Source: Leucobacter sp. (lineage in GTDB: Bacteria; Actinomycetota; Actinomycetes; Actinomycetales; Microbacteriaceae). Taken from it: DNA of 7,659 nucleotides. The DNA lies in NCBI GenBank assembly GCA_031178565.1, contig JAPSIU010000125.1, positions 1 through 7,659 of the forward strand, read 5' to 3'. Shown here one piece after another: positions 1 through 5,995 of this stretch (its first letter is position 1; each line of letters begins with the position of its first letter). The notes below the pieces were generated by a model. It made no database searches, had not been told where the DNA came from, and was given only the letters and a program-made list of their open reading frames with translations. Both the position numbers and the translations under genes were made by a program.

Positions 1-1211
1 TAGGGATCTTGGAAGACCATCTGGACGGTTTTCGCTCGAGCCCGTCGGGCCGCGCTGCCGCGGGCCGGGCGGCTCCAGTCCTCTCCGCCGACCGAGACGG
101 AGCCGGAGTCCGCACGCTCCAAACCGCAGATGATACGCGCGGTCGTGGACTTCCCCGAGCCCGACTCCCCCACGATCCCGAGCGACTCGCCCGCTCCGAG
201 CTCGAAGCCGACGCCGTCCACGGCGACGAGCGTCTCGCGCCCGCCGCCGCGCGGGCTGCGCACGCGGAAGGTCTTTCTGAGCCCCCGCACCTCGAGCAGC
301 GGGGACGACACCGGCTGTCCGGGCGACTCGACGGATACCGGCCCCGCCGCAGGCCGCGGGTCGGGGGCCGGGCCCGGCTCGGCACCGGGTGCGTCGCCCA
401 GCGCCGCGGACATCAGCACCCGCGTGTACTCCTCGCGCGCGTCCCGTCGCATCGACTCGGCGCGCAGCGTCTCGATCGTCCGGCCCTGCTGCATCACCGC
501 GACCCGGTCGCAGACGGCTCCGGCGAGGGCGAGGTCGTGCGTGATGAAGAGCATCGAGAGCTCGCGGTGCTGCCGCAGCTCGCCGATCACGGCCATCACC
601 TCCTCCTGCGTCGTCACGTCGAGGGCAGTGGTGATCTCGTCGGCGAGCAGGATCTGCGGATCCATCGCGAGCGTCGCTGCGATCATCACGCGCTGCAGGA
701 GGCCGCCCGAGAGCTCCGCGGGCCGCTGCCGGAGCCGCCGAGCTGGATCGGGGATCCCGACCTCGTCGAGCAGTTCGAGCGCGCGGCGCTCGGCCGCATC
801 GGGCTTCACTCCGCCGACCGTGATCTGCGCCTCCGCGAGGAAGTCGCCGATGGTGCGGAGCGGATTGAGGTGCGCTCGCGGCGTCTGGAAGATCATGCCG
901 ATGCGGTGCGCCCGCAGCTCGCGCAGCTCCCTCGCCCCCATTCCCGCGATATCGCGGCCGAGGATCCGGATCGCGCCCCCGGTCTCGAATCCCTCGGGCA
1001 GCAGGCCGGCGACCGCGCGAACCGAGAGCGTCTTCCCGGAACCCGACTCGCCGACGAGACCCACCGCCTCCCCCGGGCCGACGGCGAGGGTGCAGTCGTG
1101 CACGAGCGTGCGACCCGGAGCGTCGATCCTGAGCGTGTCGAGTTCGAGCACGGGCGCGGCGGAGCCGGCGGTCGGCGGCGCACCGGAGGGCGCGGGTCGT
1201 TGCGCGGTCAT
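1..1211 (-). CDS. Dipeptide/oligopeptide ABC transporter, double ATP-binding protein (DppD-DppF-type fusion), 3' part missing
   Basis: This gene encodes the cytoplasmic motor of the adjacent importer. I translated 403 codons from ATG 1211 to the left edge, where the frame is still open. Domain 1 has Walker A GESGSGKT (residues 54-61), the Q-loop glutamine at 109 in IFQTPRAHLNP, signature LSGGLLQR (167-174), Walker B ILLADE (187-192) and the H-loop histidine at 225 (FITHD). A proline/alanine-rich linker (about 271-305) leads into domain 2, with Walker A GESGSGKS (348-355) and its Q-loop at 401 (VFQDP). The rest of domain 2 lies outside the window. Known of the family: Dpp/Opp importers use two ATPases, either as separate DppD and DppF proteins or fused as in GsiA, so one fused chain could serve both roles. 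Odd points are IFQTPRAHLNP, LSGGLLQR and DEITTALD in domain 1, where IFQ(D/E)PMTSLNP, LSGG(M/Q)xQR and DEPTTALD are usual. The start overlaps the permease stop as ATGA, which fixes it well. Confidence 0.95.
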   Translation of the reverse strand, partial: MTAQRPAPSGAPPTAGSAAPVLELDTLRIDAPGRTLVHDCTLAVGPGEAVGLVGESGSGKTLSVRAVAGLLPEGFETGGAIRILGRDIAGMGARELRELRAHRIGMIFQTPRAHLNPLRTIGDFLAEAQITVGGVKPDAAERRALELLDEVGIPDPARRLRQRPAELSGGLLQRVMIAATLAMDPQILLADEITTALDVTTQEEVMAVIGELRQHRELSMLFITHDLALAGAVCDRVAVMQQGRTIETLRAESMRRDAREEYTRVLMSAALGDAPGAEPGPAPDPRPAAGPVSVESPGQPVSSPLLEVRGLRKTFRVRSPRGGGRETLVAVDGVGFELGAGESLGIVGESGSGKSTTARIICGLERADSGSVSVGGEDWSRPARGSAARRARAKTVQMVFQDP

Positions 1212-2071
1212 CGTTCCTTCTCCTCTGCCCAGATGGTGACGCGGGCGCCGATGATGCTCACCGAGAGCACGGTCAGGACGACGAGCAGCGCGGGGTACAG
1301 GGACTGCTCGGGCGCGCCGGCGAGGATGCCCGCCTGACCGCTCGCGATCATCGAGCCCCAGTCGGCGCTCGGGGGCTGCTCTCCGAGGCCCAGGAACGAG
1401 ATCGCGGCGAGGTCGAGCATCGAGTAGCCGAATCCGATCGCCATCTGCGCGGCGATCACGGGAACGAGCGCCGGAACGAGATGCCTGAAGCAGATCGCGA
1501 GGCTCGATACGCCCTGGACGCGGAGCGCAGCGATGTACGGCTTCCCGAGTTCTCGCGACGCCGCGGTCTGCGTCAGCCGAGCCACGACCGGGATGTACGC
1601 GATCGAGAGCGCCACGACGGGGGCGACGAGGCCCTTGCCGAACATCGCGACCGCGAGCACGGCGAGCACGAGCCCCGGGATCGCGAAGATCACGTCGACC
1701 ACGCGGGCGATCGCGCCGCGCAGCACCCCGCCGAACCAGGCCGCGAGGATGGCGAGGGCGGACCCGGTGATCGTGGAGAGCATCACCACGAGGACGGGGG
1801 CGACCACACTCGCACGTGCCCCGACGAGCACTCGCGACAGGATGTCGCGGCCGACGTCGTCCGTGCCGAGGGGGTGCTCCGGGGTCGCGATCCCGTTCAC
1901 GTCGCCGAGATAGAGCTCCGTCGGGTCGTGAGGCGCGATCCACGGGCCGAGGACCGCCACGAGCGCGATGGCGCCGAAGACGGCCAGCGCGATCCGGAAC
2001 ATCCAATCCTTCTCGGCGACGATCCGCACCGCCTGCGGCGTGCGACCGGACGCGATCTGCGCGACGCTCAT
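1208..2071 (-). CDS. Peptide/nickel ABC transporter permease, DppC/OppC type
   Basis: This is one of the two membrane subunits of the importer, 287 residues, a normal length for the family. A hydrophobic segment near residues 26-45 is followed by the OppC hallmark HPLGTDDVGRDILSRVLVGAR (about 66-86), which marks the start of the binding-protein-dependent permease domain. Further membrane segments lie near 89-111, 124-143, 147-168, 199-226 and 259-280. The EAA-type coupling loop, which docks on the ATPase, is around 177-203 (KPYIAALRVQG...HLVPALV). The late FLGLGEQPPSADWG (226-239) is another family signature. I chose ATG 2071 because it overlaps the stop of the upstream permease as ATGA. The longer open frame to 2812 is only antisense/alternate-frame extension through the other permease. 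Its own stop overlaps the ATPase start the same way. Substrate unknown. Confidence 0.95.
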   Translation of the reverse strand: MSVAQIASGRTPQAVRIVAEKDWMFRIALAVFGAIALVAVLGPWIAPHDPTELYLGDVNGIATPEHPLGTDDVGRDILSRVLVGARASVVAPVLVVMLSTITGSALAILAAWFGGVLRGAIARVVDVIFAIPGLVLAVLAVAMFGKGLVAPVVALSIAYIPVVARLTQTAASRELGKPYIAALRVQGVSSLAICFRHLVPALVPVIAAQMAIGFGYSMLDLAAISFLGLGEQPPSADWGSMIASGQAGILAGAPEQSLYPALLVVLTVLSVSIIGARVTIWAEEKER

Positions 2072-3027
2072 GCCGACCTCCCCGCCGACACGCTGTCGGG
2101 ATCGATGAGGGCGCTGAGCAGGTCCGCGACCGCGTTCAGCACCACGAATATCGTGACGAGCAGCAGTGACACGAGCTGCACGACCGGCAGGTCCTTGCGC
2201 GCCGCGGCCTCGGTGAGCAGCGATCCGATGCCGCCGAGGCCGAAGGCCTGCTCGGCGATCGCCGACGCCGCGAAGAGACCTGCGACGGTGGTGCCGGAGA
2301 TCGCGAGGATCTGCGGTGCGGCGTTGCGGAGCACGTGCGCGCGGAAGATCCGGCCGCTCGGGATCCCGCGCACCCTCGCGGTGTCGACGTGCTCGGAGTG
2401 CAGCTGCGCGACGAGCGAACTCCGCGTGATCCTGCTGATGTAAGCGATGAACAGCACCGAGAGCGAGACCGCGGGCAGGATGAGGTGCCACAGCCGGTCC
2501 CAGCCGCTCGATCCCTCGCCGAACACCGGGAACCATCCCAGGCTCTTCGCGAAGATCCAGATGAGCAGGATCGCGACCACGAAGGTCGGGAGCGCCATCC
2601 CGAGGGCCGTGGCGATCGATACCGCACGGTCGACGAGCGGGCCGCGGGTCGCGGCGAGAATCCCCGAACCGACGCCGAACACGAGGATGATCGCGATGGT
2701 GAGCAGCACGAGCTGGAACGTGATCCCGAAGCGGGGAGCCACGAGATCGAGCACGTCGGTCTTGTAGACGAAGGAGCGACCGAAGTCTCCCGTGAACACT
2801 CCCCCGAGCCACTGCAGGTAGCGGGACCAGATCGGGTCGTCGAGGTGGTACTCCGCGCGGATCCGCTCGACCAGCTCGGGCGTGGGCTTCGCTCCCCCGG
2901 CGAGGGCCGCGATCGGATCCCCGGGAGTGAGGAGGAGGGCCGAGAAGATGACGACGCTCGAGAGGAAGAGGGTCAGCAGGAGGCCGCCCAGCCGTCCCAG
3001 CAGGGTGCGCATCAGCAGTCCGTTCAC
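2068..3027 (-). CDS. Peptide/nickel ABC transporter permease, DppB/OppB type
   Basis: This is the partner membrane subunit of the importer, 319 residues from GTG 3027. It has the usual OppB layout: an N-terminal membrane helix (about 13-33) ending in LLTPGDP, a periplasmic-side loop with DFGRSF (81-86), then membrane segments near 101-126, 137-160, 182-200, 240-258 and 284-307. The EAA-type loop is about 213-240 (HVDTARVRGIPSGRIFRAHVLRNAAPQ), where the coupling helix contacts the ATPase. The start is uncertain. GTG 3027 has a GGGG run 7 nt upstream. ATG 3012, five codons in, has GGA 6 nt upstream and gives an N-terminus (MRTLLGRLGG) closer to typical OppB proteins. The gene sits 81 bp after the binding-protein gene and ends in an ATGA overlap with the next permease, so the permeases and ATPase are probably translated together. 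Identification is firm. The transported substrate is not determinable. Confidence 0.94.
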   Translation of the reverse strand: MNGLLMRTLLGRLGGLLLTLFLSSVVIFSALLLTPGDPIAALAGGAKPTPELVERIRAEYHLDDPIWSRYLQWLGGVFTGDFGRSFVYKTDVLDLVAPRFGITFQLVLLTIAIILVFGVGSGILAATRGPLVDRAVSIATALGMALPTFVVAILLIWIFAKSLGWFPVFGEGSSGWDRLWHLILPAVSLSVLFIAYISRITRSSLVAQLHSEHVDTARVRGIPSGRIFRAHVLRNAAPQILAISGTTVAGLFAASAIAEQAFGLGGIGSLLTEAAARKDLPVVQLVSLLLVTIFVVLNAVADLLSALIDPDSVSAGRSA

Positions 3028-3108
3028 AGCGTCACCCCGTCCACCGTGTCGTGCCGTTCACCGTCGTACAGCTCATCGCTTCGTTTCCGCTCTTCCCGGC
3101 CCCGGATC

Positions 3109-4767
3109 TCACTTCGCGCCGAGGCGAAGCCCCCAGGGGCTGCTGTACATCGCGACCGATGTGACGGCCCCGGTCAGCTCGTCCGACAGATACGTCAGCT
3201 GGTAGGAGCCCGCCAGCGTGACCTGCAGCAGATCGGGGGCGAAGATCTCCTGAGCCGCCACGAACTCCTCCGCTGCGGTCTGCGCGTCGGTCGCCGTCCG
3301 CGCGGCCTGGAGGTGCGCCGTGACCTCCTCGTTCGCGTAGCCGCTCCAGTTGAAGACGCCGCCCTCGTCCGGAGGGAGCACGAACAGCGAGGGGTATCCG
3401 ATCACACCCGGCGTCTCGAGGTAGCCCTGGGTCGCGACGAAGTCGACCCCCTCGCGCGCGCTCGGCTCGTAGAACATGGCGCCGAAGTCGGAGGGCTGCT
3501 TCTCGTCGATCTCGATGTCGAGGCCGATCTGCTCGCCGGCGCTCTGCACGATGGCGGCGGTCTGCTGGAACTCCTTCGCTCCCGCCGGCACCGCGATGAC
3601 GAGCGGGCGACTCAGGTCCTCGTCGCTCTCCTCGACCAGTTGCTTCGCGAGCTCCAGGTCGACCTTCGGCTCCTCGAGGGCGTCGTAGCCGGCCTGGTAG
3701 ATCTCGCGCGCCTCCGTCTGGTTGAAGGTGAACGGCGGGACGATCGTCTTCTGCACCTCGCCGAGGCCGTTGAGCACAGTGTCTATGTATTTCTCGCGGT
3801 CGATCGCGAGACTCAGCGCGCGCCGGATATTCGGATCGGCCGCGGGCCCCTCCGATGCCACGGGTCCGAAGCTGTACGACGCCGTCGACGGTCCGAGGAT
3901 CAGTGTGCCGGCGCCGTCCCCCTCGAACGCGCCGCGGGATCCCGGGGGCACGTTGTACGCCCCGTCGATCTCCCCCTCCGTGAGGGCGGTCGCGAGGGTG
4001 GAGCCGTCGGTCACGAAGACGTACCGCAGCGTCTCCACGAGCGGTGCGCCGTCCCAGTAGTCCTCGTTCGCCGTCGTGACGATCTCGCTGCCGGGCTTCC
4101 ATCCTCCGGCCTCGAGCTTGTACGGTCCGGTGCACATGAGCCCGCCCTCGGATGTGCCGAGCGCGGGGCCGGCCTGCTCGCCGTAGGCCTTGCTGATCAC
4201 CGCTCCGGCGCCGCCGGCGATCGCGTCCCGGAACGTCGTATCCGGAGCGTTGAACCGCACCGTGACCTGATGCTCGCCGGTCTTCTCGATGCTGGAGATC
4301 AGCACGAACGCCGCGTACCACTGCGACGCGGGGTTCTGGTTGCGCTGCAGGCTGTAGACCACGTCGTCGGCCGTGAGCGGCGTGCCGTCCCAGAACGTCA
4401 CGTCGTCGCGGATGTCGATCACGAACGTCACGGGATCGACCCATTCCGCGCTCGTGGCGACGCCCGGCTCGATGGAGAAGTCGGGCTGCAGCCGCAGCAG
4501 GTTGTCGCAGAGGTTCGGGATGATCACGGTCGCCGAAGCGCCGGGATCGAGGGTCGCCGGCTCTCCCTCGACGACCGACCACGTGACCTCCTCGACGGCG
4601 CTCTCCGCGGGCGGCAGCGAGGTCACGAGCCGATCCTCGCTCACGGCCTCCTTCGCCCCCGCCGATCCGCCGTCGCGAGGCGCGCAGGCCGTAGCGGCCA
4701 GCAGCACCGCGCCGCCGAGCGCGAGCGCCGAGAGCACTCGGCTGCGCCTCCGTTGTGCGTGTGTCAT
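3109..4767 (-). CDS. ABC transporter substrate-binding lipoprotein, SBP_bac_5 (DppA/OppA) family
   Basis: This is the extracytoplasmic receptor that captures solute for the importer, 552 residues. The N-terminus is a lipoprotein signal: a basic stretch (MTHAQRRRSR), a hydrophobic core (VLSALALGGAVLLAA) and a lipobox ending ATAC with the lipidated cysteine at residue 28. After a low-complexity linker (about 29-60) comes a family 5 binding-protein domain with the characteristic pattern LDPGASAT (73-80), NLCDNLLRLQPDFSIEPGVA (85-104) and FWDGTPLTADDVVYSL (125-140). Family knowledge: such proteins bind peptides, nickel chelates, sugars or glycosides, so substrate cannot be read from sequence alone. 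I chose ATG 4767 because it has a strong AAAGGA ribosome site 7 nt upstream and begins directly at the signal peptide. The in-frame ATG at 4827 would add 20 charged residues in front of the signal. As first gene of the operon, it lies just downstream of the divergent control region. Confidence 0.95.
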   Translation of the reverse strand: MTHAQRRRSRVLSALALGGAVLLAATACAPRDGGSAGAKEAVSEDRLVTSLPPAESAVEEVTWSVVEGEPATLDPGASATVIIPNLCDNLLRLQPDFSIEPGVATSAEWVDPVTFVIDIRDDVTFWDGTPLTADDVVYSLQRNQNPASQWYAAFVLISSIEKTGEHQVTVRFNAPDTTFRDAIAGGAGAVISKAYGEQAGPALGTSEGGLMCTGPYKLEAGGWKPGSEIVTTANEDYWDGAPLVETLRYVFVTDGSTLATALTEGEIDGAYNVPPGSRGAFEGDGAGTLILGPSTASYSFGPVASEGPAADPNIRRALSLAIDREKYIDTVLNGLGEVQKTIVPPFTFNQTEAREIYQAGYDALEEPKVDLELAKQLVEESDEDLSRPLVIAVPAGAKEFQQTAAIVQSAGEQIGLDIEIDEKQPSDFGAMFYEPSAREGVDFVATQGYLETPGVIGYPSLFVLPPDEGGVFNWSGYANEEVTAHLQAARTATDAQTAAEEFVAAQEIFAPDLLQVTLAGSYQLTYLSDELTGAVTSVAMYSSPWGLRLGAK

Positions 4768-4773
4768 GGTTCC

Positions 4774-4779
4774 GTCCTT
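4774..4779 (-). promoter_or_regulatory. Ribosome binding site of the substrate-binding protein gene
   Basis: The minus strand reads AAAGGA followed by a 7-nt spacer (CGGAACC) and ATG at 4767. It is the best Shine-Dalgarno match in the window and decides the start of the lipoprotein in favour of ATG 4767 over the upstream in-frame ATG at 4827. It suits the high expression expected of a binding protein. Confidence 0.7.
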
Positions 4780-4796
4780 TCGGATCCGTGCGGCTC

Positions 4797-4816
4797 TCGG
4801 ATCGTCCATGATCCGA
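4797..4816 (-). other. Hairpin-forming inverted repeat in the importer operon leader
   Basis: TCGGATC (4797-4803) and GATCCGA (4810-4816) are a perfect 7-bp inverted repeat with a 6-nt loop. They lie between the predicted promoter and the ribosome site of the binding-protein gene. A further palindrome, CGGATCCG (4781-4788), sits just before the AAAGGA ribosome site and shares the GGATC core, so alternative pairings are possible. There is no U-run, so this is not an obvious terminator. It could be a leader mRNA structure or part of a second protein-binding site. Confidence 0.3.
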
Positions 4817-4825
4817 TTCCCGCCC

Positions 4826-4831
4826 ATCTTA
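4826..4831 (-). promoter_or_regulatory. Candidate -10 box of the importer operon promoter
   Basis: On the minus strand this reads TAAGAT (4/6 match to TATAAT) immediately downstream of, and overlapping by one base, the left arm of the palindrome. The -35 region would fall in the palindrome centre, but no good TTGACA-like box is visible at 16-18 bp spacing. The strand and position are plausible, giving a leader of about 50 nt before ATG 4767. The exact promoter is a guess. Confidence 0.3.
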
Positions 4832-4862
4832 ATGCAACACCGTTGTACATCACTGTTGCATT
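4831..4862. promoter_or_regulatory. Candidate TetR operator: 32-bp imperfect palindrome
   Basis: The outer arms AATGCAACA (4831-4839) and TGTTGCATT (4854-4862) are perfect reverse complements, and the centre is the palindrome TGTACA (4844-4849) on exactly the same axis. In total 13 of 16 base pairs are symmetric. A nested half-site pair, TGCAAC (4833-4838) and GTTGTA (4842-4847), could be a second overlapping site. The element is AT-richer than the surrounding DNA and sits in the divergent TetR/importer intergenic region, overlapping predicted promoter elements on both sides. Binding by the adjacent TetR protein is inferred from position and symmetry. Confidence 0.75.
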
Positions 4863-4890
4863 TTGGTTTCGAGTCGTTATGCTGAGGCCA
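4856..4890 (+). promoter_or_regulatory. Candidate promoter of the TetR gene, leaderless transcript
   Basis: TTGCAT (4856-4861) and TATGCT (4878-4883) are spaced 16 bp apart, a fair match to sigma-70-type -35 and -10 boxes (3/6 and 4/6). A start 6-7 nt after the -10 falls on the A of the ATG at 4890, so the mRNA would have no 5' untranslated leader. This is common in actinobacteria. The -35 lies inside the right arm of the palindrome, so a bound repressor would block it. A GAGG two bases before the ATG is too close to be a good ribosome site, which fits a leaderless start. Confidence 0.5.
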
Positions 4891-5528
4891 TGCCCAGGGA
4901 CATCGACCGCGAGGAACGCCTCACCGCCATCGCCGAGGCCACGATCCGCGTCGCGCGCGCCTCGGGCGCCCACGCGGTGACCATCCGCGCGGTCGCGCGC
5001 GAAATGGGCGGATCCACCACGCTGGTCACGAACTATCTGCCCTCGCGCGCGGCCCTCATCCTGAACGTGCTCGACCGCGCCCGGGACCGCTGGCGCGACG
5101 AGTATCTCGAGGCCGCTCGGGATCTCGGCCCGGCCGAACGCTTCGAGGCGCTGGTATCCCGCGGATCCGAACCCGACGAGAGCGAACCCGTGCTGCGCGC
5201 GCTGATCCTCGAGATCGTCGCGAACGCCGAAGTCGAGCCCGCCCTGCGCGACGCCCTGCACCGCGAGTCCGAGGCCTACCGCGCCGTGCTGCGCGAGGCG
5301 GCGCTCGAGGCCGGCTATATCGAGCCGGAGCTCGCCGCGGATCTCGGATACCTCGTGCTGCGCGGCCTGTACTTCGCGAACGCCGAGGATCCCGAGTACT
5401 GGGCCCCCGCACGCATGCACGAGGTCGCGATGGCGGCGCTCCGAGCGCTCCCGCGCGCCGCGGAGGCCGCGGGCACCGCACGCCCTCCGTCGCACCGCAC
5501 GCCGCACCCCCATCAGAGCACCGCGTAG
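4890..5528 (+). CDS. TetR/AcrR-family transcriptional regulator
   Basis: This is a predicted one-component DNA-binding repressor of 212 residues, a typical TetR length. The N-terminal TetR domain covers about residues 9-55: helix LTAIAEATIRVARASG, then the helix-turn-helix in VTIRAVAREMGGSTTLVTNYLPSRAAL (30-56), matching the usual I..VA..AGVS.G..Y.HF.sK..L layout. The rest is an alpha-helical ligand/dimer domain of no subfamily I can name. The last 20 or so residues (about 192-212) are Ala/Pro/His-rich and look like an unstructured tail. It is divergent from the importer operon across 122 bp containing a long palindrome, so it most likely autoregulates and controls the importer (inference). 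ATG 4890 is chosen because homology begins there. Extension to TTG 4863 would read through the operator and promoter. Its 3' end overlaps the convergent DUF3237 gene by 16 bp. The inducer is unknown. Confidence 0.92.
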   Translation: MPRDIDREERLTAIAEATIRVARASGAHAVTIRAVAREMGGSTTLVTNYLPSRAALILNVLDRARDRWRDEYLEAARDLGPAERFEALVSRGSEPDESEPVLRALILEIVANAEVEPALRDALHRESEAYRAVLREAALEAGYIEPELAADLGYLVLRGLYFANAEDPEYWAPARMHEVAMAALRALPRAAEAAGTARPPSHRTPHPHQSTA

Positions 5529-5995
5529 ACCCGGATGCAGACCTGGCTCTCGCCGCGCTCGCCCACCCCGTCCCGAGCCAGGCCGATGAACTGGTGCTCG
5601 GCGAGCCACCGGTGCTGCGGCGCGTCCGTCTGGAATACGGGGGCCGTGCGGAAGTAGAGGCCCGGGTCGTCCTCCGCGACCGCCTCGCCGCGATCCATCC
5701 GCGCGAGGACCTCGTCGCTCGCGCGGAAGTATCCCCGGTTCAGCACGTCGACCGCCGAGCCGTCATCGGCGCGGATCAGATAGCGGGCCTCGAGCTGCGC
5801 CGTGCCGGATCGCTCCACGGCCCAGTCGCCGCCGCCCGGGAGGACCTCGCCGGAGAACCGCGGACCCGAGACCGTGCCGCCGGTGATGGGGGTGAACGTG
5901 AGGATCTCGTCGGGCCCGCGGCCGACGCGGACGTCGGGCGCGACCGTCGCTCGAATCTCGAAGACGTACTCGAGACGGGGGTCGATGTGGTTCAC
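5513..5995 (-). CDS. DUF3237 domain-containing protein
   Basis: This is a small soluble protein of 160 residues with no signal peptide or membrane segment. It matches the DUF3237 family from end to end: an N-terminal strand LEYVFEIRATV (8-18), ITGGTVSGPRFSGEVLPGGGDW (37-58, the glycine-rich family hallmark), LEARYLIRADDGSAVDVLNRGY (68-89), then YFRTAPVFQTDAPQHRWL (114-131) and a closing strand. The family has no established biochemical function. Members are expected to be compact, mainly beta-stranded proteins. The start is GTG 5995, which overlaps the stop of the upstream CocE/NonD hydrolase gene as GTGA, so the two are probably co-translated and may act on the same compound (inference). No ATG lies near the start. 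The stop lies inside the 3' end of the convergent TetR gene. The family call is from recognised motifs. Confidence 0.88.
   Translation of the reverse strand: MNHIDPRLEYVFEIRATVAPDVRVGRGPDEILTFTPITGGTVSGPRFSGEVLPGGGDWAVERSGTAQLEARYLIRADDGSAVDVLNRGYFRASDEVLARMDRGEAVAEDDPGLYFRTAPVFQTDAPQHRWLAEHQFIGLARDGVGERGESQVCIRVYAVL

Noticed and set aside
9..1337. Plus-strand open frames over the ATPase gene
   Set aside because: They are low-complexity translations opposite a gene with clear Walker motifs. No family resemblance.
2072..2812. N-terminal extension of the DppC-type permease
   Set aside because: The upstream part is the other permease read in a wrong frame (Arg-rich). Family homology begins just after ATG 2071, and the ATGA overlap supports that start.
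3028..3108. A terminator or attenuator in the gap after the binding-protein gene
   Set aside because: Only short GC-rich matches such as CCGGGGCCGG are present, with no stable stem followed by a U-run. I see no supportable terminator.
4768..4827. Longer start of the binding protein at ATG 4827
   Set aside because: It would place 20 charged residues before a classical lipoprotein signal, has no better ribosome site, and overlaps the predicted -10 box.
2335..4980. An 881-codon open frame on the plus strand
   Set aside because: It lies opposite the binding-protein and permease genes. Its translation is Arg/Glu/Asp/Gly-rich with no recognisable domain, the usual antisense shadow in high-GC DNA.
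4764..5609. Minus-strand 281-codon frame over the TetR gene
   Set aside because: It is antisense to a clear TetR protein and passes through the operator. No recognisable domain.
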